From contig NZ_FNEK01000006.1 of the NCBI RefSeq assembly GCF_900099935.1, positions 51,344 to 115,343 on the forward strand: a DNA stretch of 64,000 nucleotides. The letters are read 5' to 3'. This DNA is from Aliiruegeria lutimaris (lineage in GTDB: Bacteria > Pseudomonadota > Alphaproteobacteria > Rhodobacterales > Rhodobacteraceae). Position 1 is the stretch's first letter. Each line of letters starts with the position of its first letter. Shown piece after piece: positions 18,716 through 29,112 of the stretch. The translations under genes were made by a program, and so were the position numbers. The notes under the pieces were generated by a model, which was not told where the DNA came from, did no database searches, and saw only the letters and a list, made by a program, of their open reading frames with translations.

Positions 18716-20938
18716 ATGCCCGATCTGCTGATCGAACTCTTTTCCGAAGAAATCCCCGCCCGGATGCAGGCGCGCGCTGGCGCTGACCTGAAGAAACTCG
18801 TGACCGACGGGCTGGTCGAGACGGGCCTCACCTATGCCTCCGCGCAGGCCTTCACCACGCCGCGCCGGCTGGCGCTCACGGTCGAGGGGCTGCTCGCGAC
18901 GAGCCCGACCCTGACCGAGGAGCGCAAGGGGCCGCGCACGGATGCGCCGGAGAAGGCGCTGGAAGGGTTCCTGCGCTCGACCGGGCTCACGAAAGACCAG
19001 CTCGAAGCACGTGACGACAAGAAGGGGCAGGTCTGGTTCGCCAGGATCACGAAGGAAGGCCGTCCGGCGGCCGAGATCGTGGCCGAGGTTCTGGAATCCA
19101 CCATTCGCAATTTCCCCTGGCCGAAGAGCATGCGTTGGGGCGCGGGGGCCCTGCGTTGGGTGCGGCCGTTGCATTCGATCCTGTGCATCCTGAGCGACGA
19201 GGCGGGGGCCGATGTGGTGCCGCTGGACGTGGACGGGATCGCCGCCGGCAACACGACCCGGGGACATCGGTTCCTCGCGCCCGAGCCTTTTGCCGTGACC
19301 GGCTTCGAGGATTACGCGGCCAAGCTGAAACGTGCCAATGTCGTGCTGGACCCGGCCGAGCGGGCCGAGACGATCTGGCATGACGCGACCAACATGGCCT
19401 TTGCGCAAGGGCTGGAAGTGGTCGAGGACAAGGGGTTGCTGGCCGAGGTGTCCGGGCTGGTGGAGTGGCCCGTGGTGCTGATGGGCGATATTGCCAATGA
19501 TTTCCTCGGCCTGCCGCCGGAAGTGCTCAAGACCTCGATGAAGGAGCACCAAAAATTCTTCTCCGTCCGAAACCCGAGAACGACCCGGATCGAGAAATTC
19601 GTCACCGTCGCCAACATGGTGACCGCAGACGACGGGGCGACGATCCTTGCGGGCAACCAGAAGGTGCTTTTCGCGCGTCTGTCGGATGCCAAGTTCTTCT
19701 GGGAGAACGACCTGCGCGTGGCGCAGAAGGAGCAGATGACGCCGTGGCTGGAGAGCCTAGACCACGTGACATTCCACAACAAGCTCGGCTCGCAAAAGGC
19801 GCGGATCGACCGAATTGCGGCGCTGGCGCGCGAGATTGCCCCGCTGGTCGGCGCCGATCCGGACGCCGCCGCGATGGCCGCACAAGTGGCCAAGGCGGAT
19901 CTCTCGTCCGAGATGGTCTACGAGTTCCCCGAGCTTCAGGGCATCATGGGCCGTTACTATGCCGAGGCCGCCGGCCTCAGCGCCGAGATCGCCGCCGCCG
20001 CCGAGGAACATTACTCGCCGCTCGGGCCCTCGGATGACGTGCCCACCGCGCCGATTTCCGTCGCCGTGGCGCTGGCCGACAAGCTGGACACGCTGACCGG
20101 CTTCTGGGCGATCGACGAGAAACCGACCGGTTCAAAGGACCCGTTTGCGCTGCGCCGGGCGGCGTTGGGGGTGATCCGCTTGCTGCTGGTCAACAACCTG
20201 CGCCTGTCCCTCGACAGGCTGAACGATGCGCAACTCCTGCGGCACAAGATTGATCCGGGCAATCACCACGAAGCAGCGCTTCTGGATGCGGTGCTTTGCG
20301 AGATCGCGCGTCACGGGGTGTTCGGTGCCGCAGTGCACGGGATCATCGACAAGATCGAGGGGGACGCGCCGGAATGGATCGAGCATGTCGTCAACCACGA
20401 TCCGGATCTGAGCGACAACCTGCTTTCCTTCTTCCATGACCGCCTGAAGGTCCACCTGCGCGACGAGGGCGTCCGCCACGACGTGATCGACGCCTGCCTT
20501 TCCATGCCGGGCAATGACGACCTCGTGCTGCTGGTCAAGCGGGCCGAGGCTTTGGCCGAGTTCCTCAAGACCGAGGATGGCGAGAACCTGTTGCAGGGTT
20601 TCAAGCGGGCCAACAACATCCTGACCCAGGCCGAGGAGGCCGATGGGGTGTCCTACGAATACGGGCCGGACCGGAAATTCGCCGAGACCGACGAAGAAAA
20701 GGCGCTGTTCGACGCGCTCGATTCGGCGGAAGGTGCGATCTCCTCGGCCATCGAGGCCGAAGATTTCGCGTCGGCCATGGCGAGCATGGCCTCCCTGCGT
20801 GCCCCGATCGACGCGTTTTTCGAGGCAGTTCAGGTGAACACCGAAAATAGTATCGTGCGGCGCAACCGGCTCAACCTGTTGCACCGTATCCGGGAAACCT
20901 GTCTGAAGGCGGCGGATCTGACGCGGATCGAGGGTTAA
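18716..20938 (+). CDS. glyS: Glycyl-tRNA synthetase beta subunit
   Basis: A 740-aa tRNA-binding subunit of the tetrameric glycyl-tRNA synthetase. It opens with DLLIELFSEEIPARMQ and has KSMRWGAGALRWVRPLHSIL, EVLKTSMKEHQKFFSVRN, AKADLSSEMVYEFPELQGIMGRYYA and the C-terminal anticodon-binding-like part ending NRLNLLHRIRETCLKAADL. The length is slightly above the usual 690-700 aa. It starts ten bases after gltS, so all four genes from glyQ on could form one transcript. Confidence 0.97.
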   Translation: MPDLLIELFSEEIPARMQARAGADLKKLVTDGLVETGLTYASAQAFTTPRRLALTVEGLLATSPTLTEERKGPRTDAPEKALEGFLRSTGLTKDQLEARDDKKGQVWFARITKEGRPAAEIVAEVLESTIRNFPWPKSMRWGAGALRWVRPLHSILCILSDEAGADVVPLDVDGIAAGNTTRGHRFLAPEPFAVTGFEDYAAKLKRANVVLDPAERAETIWHDATNMAFAQGLEVVEDKGLLAEVSGLVEWPVVLMGDIANDFLGLPPEVLKTSMKEHQKFFSVRNPRTTRIEKFVTVANMVTADDGATILAGNQKVLFARLSDAKFFWENDLRVAQKEQMTPWLESLDHVTFHNKLGSQKARIDRIAALAREIAPLVGADPDAAAMAAQVAKADLSSEMVYEFPELQGIMGRYYAEAAGLSAEIAAAAEEHYSPLGPSDDVPTAPISVAVALADKLDTLTGFWAIDEKPTGSKDPFALRRAALGVIRLLLVNNLRLSLDRLNDAQLLRHKIDPGNHHEAALLDAVLCEIARHGVFGAAVHGIIDKIEGDAPEWIEHVVNHDPDLSDNLLSFFHDRLKVHLRDEGVRHDVIDACLSMPGNDDLVLLVKRAEALAEFLKTEDGENLLQGFKRANNILTQAEEADGVSYEYGPDRKFAETDEEKALFDALDSAEGAISSAIEAEDFASAMASMASLRAPIDAFFEAVQVNTENSIVRRNRLNLLHRIRETCLKAADLTRIEG

Positions 20939-20995
20939 CGGCACGCGGGGCATTTGCGCGAACACAACTCTCGCATATCGTGCGGGGGATCCGTT

Positions 20996-23575
20996 ATGGA
21001 AGGGAGCAGCTCCGTGCTGATGACCGGCGAGACCAAGGACTTCACGTTGATCACGCCGAGTGCGGAGATCTCGGAGCAAAGCCATGGCGGGCGGGCGAAA
21101 TGCCTGCAGCGGTTGATCCGGCTCGAGATACCGGTGCCACGCACCGTGTCGCTCTCCTTTGACGCAGTGCATCGCATCGCCGAGGGCGAGCGGCCCGACA
21201 CGGCACGGCTGCTCTCGGCCTTTGGCCGCACGCCGCTGGTTTCGGTGCGCCCGTCCAGCGAGGATCCGGATTGGGGCGGGCCAGGGGCTATCCTGAGTAT
21301 CGGCATGAATGACGAGCGACGAGCGGAGCTTGCAACGCGCCTTGGACAAGAGGCGGCCGACCGGCTCTACCTGCGGTTCATCACGGCTTACGCCAATGAC
21401 GTGGCGCGGCTCGACCCGGAGCCCTTCGAGGAAGCGGCCGAGGCGGAGGATCCGGTCGCGGCGGCGCTGGCCGCCTTCGAGGATGAGGCCGACATGCCCT
21501 TTCCGCAGGAGCCGGCCAAGCAGCTTGCCGGAGTGCTGCGCTCGATGGCGCGGGCCTGGGAGGGCGTGAGCGCGCGGCTCTTGCGGCAGGCGCGCGGGGC
21601 GCCGGTGGATGCGGGGCTCGGGCTGGTCGTGCAGGACATGGCGCATGGGCTCGGCCCGGGCGAAAGCGGATCGGGCGTGATCCGCATGATCGACAAGGTT
21701 ACGGGCGATCCCCAGGTGATGGGGCGCTACAAGCGCAAGTCGCCCGAGATGCGTGCGATGGGGCGCAAGGGCAAGGAGCTGTACCTTGCGACCGACCCGC
21801 GTGGCACGTCGATGCAGGACGAGGCGCCAGAGCTGTTTGCCAAGCTGGTCGATATCGCGGATCGCTGCCGCAACAGGCTGCGCGAGGAGATGGAGATCAA
21901 GTTCACCGTGGCCGAGGGGAACCTGCAGGTTCTGGACGCGGTCAAGGTACAGCGGAGCGCGCGGGCCGATGTAAAGGTCGCCGTGGCGCTGGCCGAGGAC
22001 GGTATCATCTCGCCGCGCGAGGCATTGCTTCGGGTGCAGCCGAAATCGCTCACCGAGCTTCTGCACACGCAGGTGGACCCGCAGGCGAAGCGGGACGTGA
22101 TCCTTAAGGGAATCGCCGCCTCGCCCGGCGGCGCCACGGGGCAGCTGGTCTTCACCTCCCGTGCGGCACAGACATCGGCCAGCCACGAGATCCCCTGTAT
22201 CCTGGTCCGCCGGGAGACAACGCCGGAAGATATTCGCGGCATGCATGCCGCCCAGGGCATCATCACCGAGCGCGGCGGCATGACCAGCCACGCGGCGGTG
22301 ATCGCGCGTGGCCTTGGCTTGCCATGCATCGTGGGGGCAAACAAGCTGACGATTTCCGCGCGCAAGAAGACGGTGACGACGGCGGATGGGCGCATCTTCC
22401 ACGAAGGCGACCTGGTGACGGTCGACGGCACGACGGGCGAGGCGCTGGCCGGTGCGGTGCCGATGCTGGAGCCCGCGCTCGACACGGCCTTCCGCAAGCT
22501 TATGAGTTGGGCCGACGAGGTGCGCGATATCGGCATCCGCGCCAATGCGGACACGCCCGACGATGCGCATATGGCGCATACCTTTGCCGCGGACGGGATC
22601 GGTCTGTGCCGGACGGAGCACATGTTCTTCGAGCCGGCGCGCCTGTCGGTCATGCGCGAGATGATCTTTACCGACAGCGAGGTCGACCGGCAGGCCGCGC
22701 TCGAGCAACTGCTGCCAATGCAGCGCGAGGATTTCGTCGAGTTGTTCCGGATCATGGCCGGGCTGCCGGTCTGCATTCGCCTGTTCGACCCGCCGCTGCA
22801 TGAATTCCTGCCATCGGACCGCGAGGGGATGATGGGGCTGGCCGAGTCGCTCGATCTGCCGCTCAGCGACGTCGTCCGGCGGGTGGAGTCGCTCTCCGAA
22901 TTCAACCCGATGCTAGGGATGCGCGGCGTACGGCTCGGCGTGACGGTGCCCGAGATCTACGACATGCAGGTGCGCGCGATCTTCGAGGCGACGGTCGAGG
23001 CCAGCCGGCAGGCGGGCAAGGCAGTCGTGCCCGAGATCATGATCCCGCTGGTCTCGGCCAAGCGAGAGGTGGAACTGGTCAAGACCCGGATCGACGCGGT
23101 GGCCGCGGCGGTGCGCGTCGAGTACGGGGTCGCCTTCGATTACCGGCTGGGCGTGATGGTGGAGACGCCGCGCGCGGCGCTCAGGGCAGGCGAGATCGCG
23201 GCCCACGCGGCCTTTCTCAGCTTCGGCACCAACGACCTGACGCAGATGACCTACGGGCTGTCGCGCGACGATGCCGGCCGCTTCATGGGCACCTATGTCA
23301 GCAACGGCGTTTTCCACGAAGACCCATTCCACACGCTCGACAAGGAGGGCGTGGGAGAGTTGCTTCTGATTGGGGCGGAGCGTGGTCGAGCGGCCCGGCC
23401 GGAGGTCGTTCTGTCGGTCTGCGGCGAACATGGCGGCGACCCTGATACGATCGATTTCTGCCGTCAGGCGGGATTCGATTATGTCTCCTGTTCGCCTTTC
23501 CGAGTGCCCGTTGCGCGACTCGCTGCGGCGCACCTGGCGTTGAAGTCGTCGAGTCCCCGCGAGTCAGATCATTGA
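20996..23575 (+). CDS. Divergent pyruvate phosphate dikinase-like PEP-utilising enzyme
   Basis: An 859-aa protein with PPDK domain order: N-terminal ATP-grasp (1-320), phosphohistidine domain (about 370-490) and PEP/pyruvate barrel (500-855). The swivelling domain keeps His432 in GGMTSHAAVIARGLGLPC. The barrel keeps GIGLCRTEHMFF, a FDPPLHEFLP segment, SFGTNDLTQMTYGLSRDDAG and Cys809 in SVCGEHGGDP. The ATP-grasp part departs from standard PPDK: VRPSSEDPDWGGPGAILSIGMN replaces the usual VRSGARASMPGMMDT pattern. The ATG at MEGSSSV is preferred over a TTG 14 codons upstream. It follows glyS by 57 bases. The activity may be PPDK or a related phosphotransfer. Confidence 0.85.
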   Translation: MEGSSSVLMTGETKDFTLITPSAEISEQSHGGRAKCLQRLIRLEIPVPRTVSLSFDAVHRIAEGERPDTARLLSAFGRTPLVSVRPSSEDPDWGGPGAILSIGMNDERRAELATRLGQEAADRLYLRFITAYANDVARLDPEPFEEAAEAEDPVAAALAAFEDEADMPFPQEPAKQLAGVLRSMARAWEGVSARLLRQARGAPVDAGLGLVVQDMAHGLGPGESGSGVIRMIDKVTGDPQVMGRYKRKSPEMRAMGRKGKELYLATDPRGTSMQDEAPELFAKLVDIADRCRNRLREEMEIKFTVAEGNLQVLDAVKVQRSARADVKVAVALAEDGIISPREALLRVQPKSLTELLHTQVDPQAKRDVILKGIAASPGGATGQLVFTSRAAQTSASHEIPCILVRRETTPEDIRGMHAAQGIITERGGMTSHAAVIARGLGLPCIVGANKLTISARKKTVTTADGRIFHEGDLVTVDGTTGEALAGAVPMLEPALDTAFRKLMSWADEVRDIGIRANADTPDDAHMAHTFAADGIGLCRTEHMFFEPARLSVMREMIFTDSEVDRQAALEQLLPMQREDFVELFRIMAGLPVCIRLFDPPLHEFLPSDREGMMGLAESLDLPLSDVVRRVESLSEFNPMLGMRGVRLGVTVPEIYDMQVRAIFEATVEASRQAGKAVVPEIMIPLVSAKREVELVKTRIDAVAAAVRVEYGVAFDYRLGVMVETPRAALRAGEIAAHAAFLSFGTNDLTQMTYGLSRDDAGRFMGTYVSNGVFHEDPFHTLDKEGVGELLLIGAERGRAARPEVVLSVCGEHGGDPDTIDFCRQAGFDYVSCSPFRVPVARLAAAHLALKSSSPRESDH

Positions 23576-23763
23576 AAAAGCGCGGAAATCTGCCGGTTGT
23601 CGGCGGGTTTCTGCTCAAAAACACCGAAAATTCGTTGCCAATTTGCTCCGCTGAGCCTGCCGAGGCGATTCTTGTGATTCGCAGCATTTACTTCTGATTG
23701 GCCGATTTGTTATCGCCGCCGACGGCTGGGTGCGGTCTTGCGCATCGCTGGTGGGATGATCTT

Positions 23764-24450
23764 ATGTTGCGTCTGCGCAATCTGTTCTTGTCATTTTTGA
23801 CGTGCCTGTGCTTGGGCGTTCCGGCTTCGGCCGAGATGTTCCTGTCGAGCTCCAATTACACCGGCGAGGAGGATGGCGCGCTGCGACTGGAAGGCCTGAT
23901 GGGGATGGAGAACCGTGTTCTCAACTCCCTCAGCAACGAACATCTGGGCTTGCTCAGCCCGCGTAGCTCGATCCGGGCCAAGGCTCGACCGCGGGAATTC
24001 CAGACGGTCTCCTACACGAAGAAGTGGCTGGATCAGCAGCAAAGTATCGAAGGAAGCGCAGAGTGGCGTTGCCTGTCCGAGGCGCTCTATTTCGAAGCGC
24101 GCGGCGAAAGCGTGAAGGGTCAGTTCGCGGTTGCCGAAGTGATCCTGAACCGGGTGAAAAGCTCGCTCTATCCCAATACCGTTTGTGGCGTGATCCACCA
24201 GGGCACTGGCAAGAAATACCAGTGCCAGTTCACGTATACCTGTGACGGCAACCCGGAGAAAATCGCCGAGCCCAAGGCTTTCGAGCGTGTGGGCAAGGTT
24301 GCGCGCCTGATGCTGGCCGGAGCGCCCAAGGTGCTGACCGGTGGCGCCACCCATTACCACACGGTTTCGGTGCGGCCGTCCTGGGCGCGAAAATTCTCGC
24401 ATACCGCGTCGATCGGCGTGCATCAATTCTACAAGCATCCGCGGTCGTGA
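23764..24450 (+). CDS. Secreted cell-wall hydrolase, SleB type
   Basis: A 228-aa exported protein. Residues 1-23 are a signal peptide (GVPASA-E). The C-terminal half (about 100-225) is a Hydrolase_2/SleB domain: [32 protein letters not shown] in spaced form, with the likely catalytic Glu in the ALYFEARGE motif, then [17 protein letters not shown] and TGGATHYHT. SleB-type enzymes are lytic transglycosylases; in non-sporulating bacteria they serve peptidoglycan remodelling. The ATG at MLRLRNLF is chosen because the signal peptide starts there. Confidence 0.88.
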   Translation: MLRLRNLFLSFLTCLCLGVPASAEMFLSSSNYTGEEDGALRLEGLMGMENRVLNSLSNEHLGLLSPRSSIRAKARPREFQTVSYTKKWLDQQQSIEGSAEWRCLSEALYFEARGESVKGQFAVAEVILNRVKSSLYPNTVCGVIHQGTGKKYQCQFTYTCDGNPEKIAEPKAFERVGKVARLMLAGAPKVLTGGATHYHTVSVRPSWARKFSHTASIGVHQFYKHPRS

Positions 24451-24570
24451 ACCCTGCGCGGGCCGAAACCGGGCCGTTGGTGGCGTTGAAAGCGGAGGAT
24501 GGGTCGCCCCAAGCGGGGTTTCTGTCGTTTGAGACGTGGCTTTCGCCGTCAGGCATGGCATGAAGCTGGC

Positions 24571-25485
24571 ATGACCTCTGAACTCTCGCTTGCCTTTGCC
24601 CACCCCGAGGACCGTGCCGCCGCTACCGCGCCCGCTGATGTCCCGCGCGATCGTATTGCGCTGCGCGACTATGTGCGTGCCGTCGAGATCGGCGCGTTCC
24701 AGGAGGAGCGCGGCATCGCGCAACGCCTGCGCTTCAATGTTGTGGTCGAGGTTGGTCGTGCATCGGCCCCCCTGGCCGACGATGTAGATCGTATCCTGAG
24801 CTACGATACGATCACCGAGGCCGTGGAGGGGTCGCTCTCCGAGGAGCGGTTGAGTCTTCTGGAGACACTGGCCGAACGGATCGCCGAGCGGCTGTTGAGT
24901 GAACCGCGCGCGCGCCGGGTTTTTGTCCGGATCGAGAAGCTGGATCGCGGGCCGTTTTCGCTCGGGGTCGAGATCGAACGTTCGCAGGCGCAGTTCGGTC
25001 CGGTCGAAACGGCAGGGACAGCTTTTTCCCGACCGCTCGTGGTGTTTCTGTCAAACCAAGCGATTGCAGATTCGCGCTTGCCCGGCTGGCTGGACAGCCT
25101 GGAGGCGCTGTCGCTGCCGGTGGTGCTGACGGTGGGGTTGCCTGGGACGCCACGCCCTGCGGCCGGCTCGGCGATGCCGCAACGACGGATCGACCTGCTG
25201 GCGCTGGAGCAGAATGCCTGGGTTCTGGCCGCGCGGGACAGGCGCTGCATCGTCGTCGAAAGCCGCACCGAGATCACCCATGCCGTTCACGCTGGGCGCA
25301 TCGTGGTCTGGGCACCATCGAAGATCGTTCTGGATTCGATTGACGGGCCGGATGTCGCCCCGCGCGATGCGGCCGGATTGTCGGCCTGGTTCGCGGGAAT
25401 CCTCAATGCCGAACGGCTTCTGGGGCTGGGAGCGGAAGTTCCCGGTGGCGACACCCTGGCGCTTGCCGACAGTCTCGATCTGTAG
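24571..25485 (+). CDS. folB: Dihydroneopterin aldolase FolB with long C-terminal extension
   Basis: A 304-aa protein. Residues 28-140 are the FolB domain: RDYVRAVEIGAFQEERG with the active-site Glu region, LSYDTITEAVE, LLETLAERIAERLL and FVRIEKLDRGP. This converts 7,8-dihydroneopterin to 6-hydroxymethyl-dihydropterin. Residues 150-304 form an additional domain (PLVVFLSNQAI, LLALEQNAWVLAARDRR, AGLSAWFAGILNAERLLGLG) not found in ordinary 120-aa FolB and of unknown role. The start is ATG at MTSELSL. It lies 30 bases ahead of folP, in a folB-folP-glmM operon. Confidence 0.9.
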   Translation: MTSELSLAFAHPEDRAAATAPADVPRDRIALRDYVRAVEIGAFQEERGIAQRLRFNVVVEVGRASAPLADDVDRILSYDTITEAVEGSLSEERLSLLETLAERIAERLLSEPRARRVFVRIEKLDRGPFSLGVEIERSQAQFGPVETAGTAFSRPLVVFLSNQAIADSRLPGWLDSLEALSLPVVLTVGLPGTPRPAAGSAMPQRRIDLLALEQNAWVLAARDRRCIVVESRTEITHAVHAGRIVVWAPSKIVLDSIDGPDVAPRDAAGLSAWFAGILNAERLLGLGAEVPGGDTLALADSLDL

Positions 25486-25515
25486 CAAACGGAGCGCAAC
25501 GGCGCAGGCATTTGC

Positions 25516-26541
25516 ATGACAGAATATTACCGACCCATTCCAGTCTTCGACGTGGCCCGTCCGAGTGAGGCTTTCCCTCTGGCCGGTGGCTGGACCTGGT
25601 TCGATAGGGTCGAGTTGATGCGTCGCGGCGCACCGCCCCGGATCGTCCCGGCACGCGACCTGCCCAAAGAGGTTCTGATGCGCCTGAGCGAACCGCGCGG
25701 CGCTCTGCCGGGCCTTGGGGTGCAGCACCCGCGCATCATGGGCATCCTGAACGTGACGCCGGACAGCTTCTCCGATGGTGGCTTGCACGATGCCCCGGCC
25801 GCCGCGCTCGCCCATGCCCGCGAAATGGCGAAAGAGGCCGACATCATCGATATCGGCGGCGAGTCGACGCGGCCCGGGGCAAAGGACGTGCCGGTCGATC
25901 TGGAAATCCACCGCACGGCTCCGGTGATCGCCGCGATGCGCGCCACCGGCATCTCGACACCGGTTTCCATCGATACCCGCAAGGCTTCCGTGGCGCAGGC
26001 AGCGCTCGACGCGGGCGCGGACATGGTCAATGACGTGTCGGGGCTTGGCTTCGATGCCGGCCTCGCACCGCTTGTCGCGGAACGCGGCGTGCCGCTCTGC
26101 ATCATGCATTCGGTGGCCACCCCGGCGACGATGCAGGACGATCCGACCTACGAGGACGTCCTGCTGGATGTATATGACTTCCTGTCCGAACGGGTAGAGA
26201 TCGCCGTTTCGGCAGGCATTCCGCGCCAGTGGATCCTGGTCGATCCCGGGATCGGTTTCGGCAAGACGCTGGCGCATAATCTCGCGCTTCTGGCCCGGAT
26301 TTCGCTGTTCCACGGGCTTGGCTGCCCGATCCTGCTCGGGGTGTCGCGCAAGCGCATGATCGGCAGTATCGGTCGCGCCGCCGAAGCGCGGGAGCGTGCG
26401 CCGGGATCGGTGGCTGCCGCGTTGGCTGCGGTGGCGCAAGGCACGCAGATCCTGCGTGTGCACGATGTTGCGCAGACCGCGCAGGCGTTGCGACTGTTTA
26501 TGGCTGTAAATTCTGGAATTGTCCCCGAGGAGAAAAAATGA
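25516..26541 (+). CDS. folP: Dihydropteroate synthase
   Basis: Condenses hydroxymethyl-dihydropterin pyrophosphate with p-aminobenzoate; the target of sulfonamides. The 341-aa protein has [66 protein letters not shown] and [10 protein letters not shown]. The first 70 residues are an N-terminal extension before the barrel, which is common in Rhodobacterales. Its stop overlaps the glmM start by four bases (ATGA), so translation is likely coupled. Confidence 0.97.
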   Translation: MTEYYRPIPVFDVARPSEAFPLAGGWTWFDRVELMRRGAPPRIVPARDLPKEVLMRLSEPRGALPGLGVQHPRIMGILNVTPDSFSDGGLHDAPAAALAHAREMAKEADIIDIGGESTRPGAKDVPVDLEIHRTAPVIAAMRATGISTPVSIDTRKASVAQAALDAGADMVNDVSGLGFDAGLAPLVAERGVPLCIMHSVATPATMQDDPTYEDVLLDVYDFLSERVEIAVSAGIPRQWILVDPGIGFGKTLAHNLALLARISLFHGLGCPILLGVSRKRMIGSIGRAAEARERAPGSVAAALAAVAQGTQILRVHDVAQTAQALRLFMAVNSGIVPEEKK

Positions 26542-27881
26542 GCAGGAACCTTTTCGGCACCGATGGTGTGCGTGGAACGGCCAATGAATTTCCGATGACC
26601 GCGGAAATGGCGCTCAAGCTGGGGGAGGCGGCGGGACGTTATTTCCGCCGGGATCACTCTGCGGCGCACCGCGTCGTGATCGGCAAGGATACGCGCCTTT
26701 CGGGCTACATGTTCGAAACCGCCCTGACGGCGGGGCTGACATCGACGGGCATGAACGTGCTCCTTCTGGGGCCCGTGCCTACGCCGGCGGTCGGCTTTCT
26801 GACCACGTCGATGCGGGCCGATCTGGGCATCATGATCTCGGCCAGCCACAACCCGGCCTCCGACAACGGAATCAAGTTTTTCGGTCCCGACGGTTTCAAG
26901 CTCTCCGACGATGCGGAGGCCGAGATCGAGGCGCTTGTCGAGACCGGCGTGACCCCCTCCCAGTCGCAGCATATCGGTCGCGCGAGGCGGATCGACGATG
27001 GCCGTTTCCGGTATGTCGAACGCGCAAAGCAGAGCTTTCCCGACACGCTGACGCTCAACGGGCTGAAGGTTGTGATCGACTGCGCCAATGGCGCCGCCTA
27101 TCGCACCGCGCCGCAGGTGCTGTGGGAATTGGGGGCGGAGACGATCGAGATCGGGGTGTCACCCGATGGCTTGAACATCAACGATAACTGCGGATCCACC
27201 CATGTGGCGACCGCCGCCGCGGCGGTCGTGGAACATGGGGCGCATGTCGGCATCTGTCTCGATGGCGATGCCGACCGGGTGATGATCCTGGAAGAGAACG
27301 GCAAGGTCGCCGATGGCGATCAGATCATGGCCCTGCTGGCGTCCCGCTGGGCCGTAAACGGCCGGCTGAAAGGCGGTGCCCTCGTTGCCACTGTGATGTC
27401 CAACCTTGGCCTAGAGCGCTACATGCAGGGACAGGGGCTGACGCTCGAGCGCACGCCGGTGGGCGACCGCTATGTGGTGGAGCGCATGCGCAAGGGGGGC
27501 TGGAATCTCGGCGGCGAACAATCCGGTCACATCGTGATGACGGACTATGCGACGACCGGAGACGGGCTGATAGCGGCGTTGCAATTCCTCGCGGCGATGG
27601 CCGAAACCGGCCAGCCGGCCTCGGAGCTGGCGCAGAATTTCGAGACCGTCCCTCAATTGCTCAAGAATGTCCGGTACGAGAAAGGCTCCGTTCCGCTGGA
27701 GGCCGATGGTGTGAAGGCGTCTATTCGCTATGCGGAAGAGCGGCTTCAGGGCAATGGACGGCTGCTTATCCGGAAATCCGGAACCGAACCGCTGATCCGG
27801 GTGATGGCCGAAAGCGAAGACCCGGTCCTGATGAAAATGGTGGTCGATTCCATCGTCGAGGCAGTCGAGGCTGCCGTTTGA
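26538..27881 (+). CDS. glmM: Phosphoglucosamine mutase
   Basis: Interconverts glucosamine-6-phosphate and glucosamine-1-phosphate for UDP-GlcNAc and cell-wall synthesis. The 447-aa protein has all alpha-D-phosphohexomutase signatures: [12 protein letters not shown] at the N-terminus, the phosphoserine loop [18 protein letters not shown], the metal loop [10 protein letters not shown], the sugar loop GGEQSGHIV and the phosphate-binding [14 protein letters not shown]. The folP-glmM order is the same as in E. coli. Confidence 0.98.
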   Translation: MSRNLFGTDGVRGTANEFPMTAEMALKLGEAAGRYFRRDHSAAHRVVIGKDTRLSGYMFETALTAGLTSTGMNVLLLGPVPTPAVGFLTTSMRADLGIMISASHNPASDNGIKFFGPDGFKLSDDAEAEIEALVETGVTPSQSQHIGRARRIDDGRFRYVERAKQSFPDTLTLNGLKVVIDCANGAAYRTAPQVLWELGAETIEIGVSPDGLNINDNCGSTHVATAAAAVVEHGAHVGICLDGDADRVMILEENGKVADGDQIMALLASRWAVNGRLKGGALVATVMSNLGLERYMQGQGLTLERTPVGDRYVVERMRKGGWNLGGEQSGHIVMTDYATTGDGLIAALQFLAAMAETGQPASELAQNFETVPQLLKNVRYEKGSVPLEADGVKASIRYAEERLQGNGRLLIRKSGTEPLIRVMAESEDPVLMKMVVDSIVEAVEAAV

Positions 27882-27903
27882 GCCAACGCAAGTTTGCTGC
27901 CGC

Positions 27904-28842
27904 CTAGCCGCGCCGGCTGCCGAACGCGGCCTGGATCGCCCGGCTCTGGCTCACCGCGATCCCGGCCAGGATCAAGGCAAGCGCGATGAAGAGTTGCGGC
28001 GGCAAGTCTTCATCGAGCAACACGATGCCAAAGATCACGGCCCAGATCGGCAACATGTAGTTGGTCAATGTCATGAAGAGTGAGCCCGCCGTGGTGATCA
28101 CCCGAATGCGTACGGCCGCCGCGAGCGCCGTCGGAAACAGGGCCGCATAGAGCAGGGCCAGCGTTGGGCGCAAGGGCCACGCCGCCGGCCAACCCTCGAT
28201 CCAGATCGCGATCGGCAGCAGCAGGATGGCACCGCTGGCGAGCGATGCCGCGGCGAAGGCAAGTGGCGGCATCTTGGGAGCCCGGCGCGTGGCAACCGAG
28301 CCCGCCGCGTAGCAGAAGGCCGCGAGCAAAACGGCGAGGCGCCCCAGAAGCTCGAAACGCGACCCATCGGATTCAAGCGCGGAGGGCCCGAAGAGGATCA
28401 GCAGGCCGACGCTTCCAAGGCCTATTCCGGCGATCCGGCGTGGGCCGATGCCCTCCTCCGGCGAAAAGACTGCCACCAACGGCAGGATCAGCAGGGGGAG
28501 CATCCCCATTGTCACGCCGGCAAATGCCGAAGGGACATGCTGCAAACCCCATGTCAGCAGGGCAAAGGGCAGGGCGTAGGATTCAAGCCCGAGCACGATG
28601 GCATAGACCCACCCACTTGCACCGCCAGTGCGCGTGATCTCCCCGAAACCTTGGCCGATAGCCGTGCCGATGGCCGTCAGGGCGATTGCTCCTATAGCAA
28701 GGCGCCAGGCGGCGACCGTCCAATACCCAAAGCCTTCCAGGGCGACCGTCATCGCCATGAAGGCCGCGCCCCAAATAACGCCAAGGGAAATTATCAGCAG
28801 CCAATTGGTCAGGCCTGGATTTTGTGGAGAGGGGGCGGACAT
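27904..28842 (-). CDS. EamA/DMT-family transporter
   Basis: A 312-aa membrane protein with about ten helices in two EamA repeats. LGVIWGAAFMAMTVALEGFGYWTVAAWRL in broken form opens the first repeat, and TNYMLPIWAVIFGIVLLDEDL with LFIALALILAGIAV closes the second. The substrate is unknown. Start is the ATG at MSAPSPQN; the upstream frame is not hydrophobic and runs into the repeat at 28933. It is convergent with glmM. Confidence 0.88.
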   Translation of the reverse strand: MSAPSPQNPGLTNWLLIISLGVIWGAAFMAMTVALEGFGYWTVAAWRLAIGAIALTAIGTAIGQGFGEITRTGGASGWVYAIVLGLESYALPFALLTWGLQHVPSAFAGVTMGMLPLLILPLVAVFSPEEGIGPRRIAGIGLGSVGLLILFGPSALESDGSRFELLGRLAVLLAAFCYAAGSVATRRAPKMPPLAFAAASLASGAILLLPIAIWIEGWPAAWPLRPTLALLYAALFPTALAAAVRIRVITTAGSLFMTLTNYMLPIWAVIFGIVLLDEDLPPQLFIALALILAGIAVSQSRAIQAAFGSRRG

Positions 28843-28932
28843 GGTTGCAGCAATCGGACGAAACGCGGGCCGGTACAAGGGAGTGGGGATGCCCTTTATG
28901 TCGCGGCGCTGTTTCGCGGGTCCTTTTGTCCT

Positions 28933-29060
28933 TGGGGGTTTTACCCCCAAACCCCCAGGATATTTAGCGTCAGAAGAAGACCGGATCGTTCAATGCTTCT
29001 TCTGGCCGGAAATATCCCGGGGGGAGCGCCGGGAGGCGCGGGGGGGGCAGCGCCCCCCGA
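28933..29060 (+). repeat. Composite palindromic repeat (copy 3)
   Basis: Contains a GGGGGTTTTACCCCC hairpin, CCCCCAGGATATTT, GTCAGAAGAAG, a spacer, CTTCTTCTGGC, GGAAATATCCCGGGGGGAG, a GCGCCGGGAGGCGC hairpin and a GGGGGGC-AGC-GCCCCCC hairpin. Compared with copy 2 the leading hairpin is different, but the core order is the same. It lies between the EamA start and the end of ilvC, so it is downstream of ilvC. The rest of the stretch from 28843 to 29161 holds only the ilvC terminator. Confidence 0.85.
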
Positions 29061-29112
29061 TTCACAGTTGCAACCGACTCGGAACGGGCAAGTTGACTTC
29101 CGGGACACAAAA

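Noticed and set aside
20132..22801. An 889-codon open frame on the minus strand
   Set aside because: It is antisense to glyS and the PPDK-like gene, spans their junction, and has an Arg/His-rich composition typical of shadow frames.
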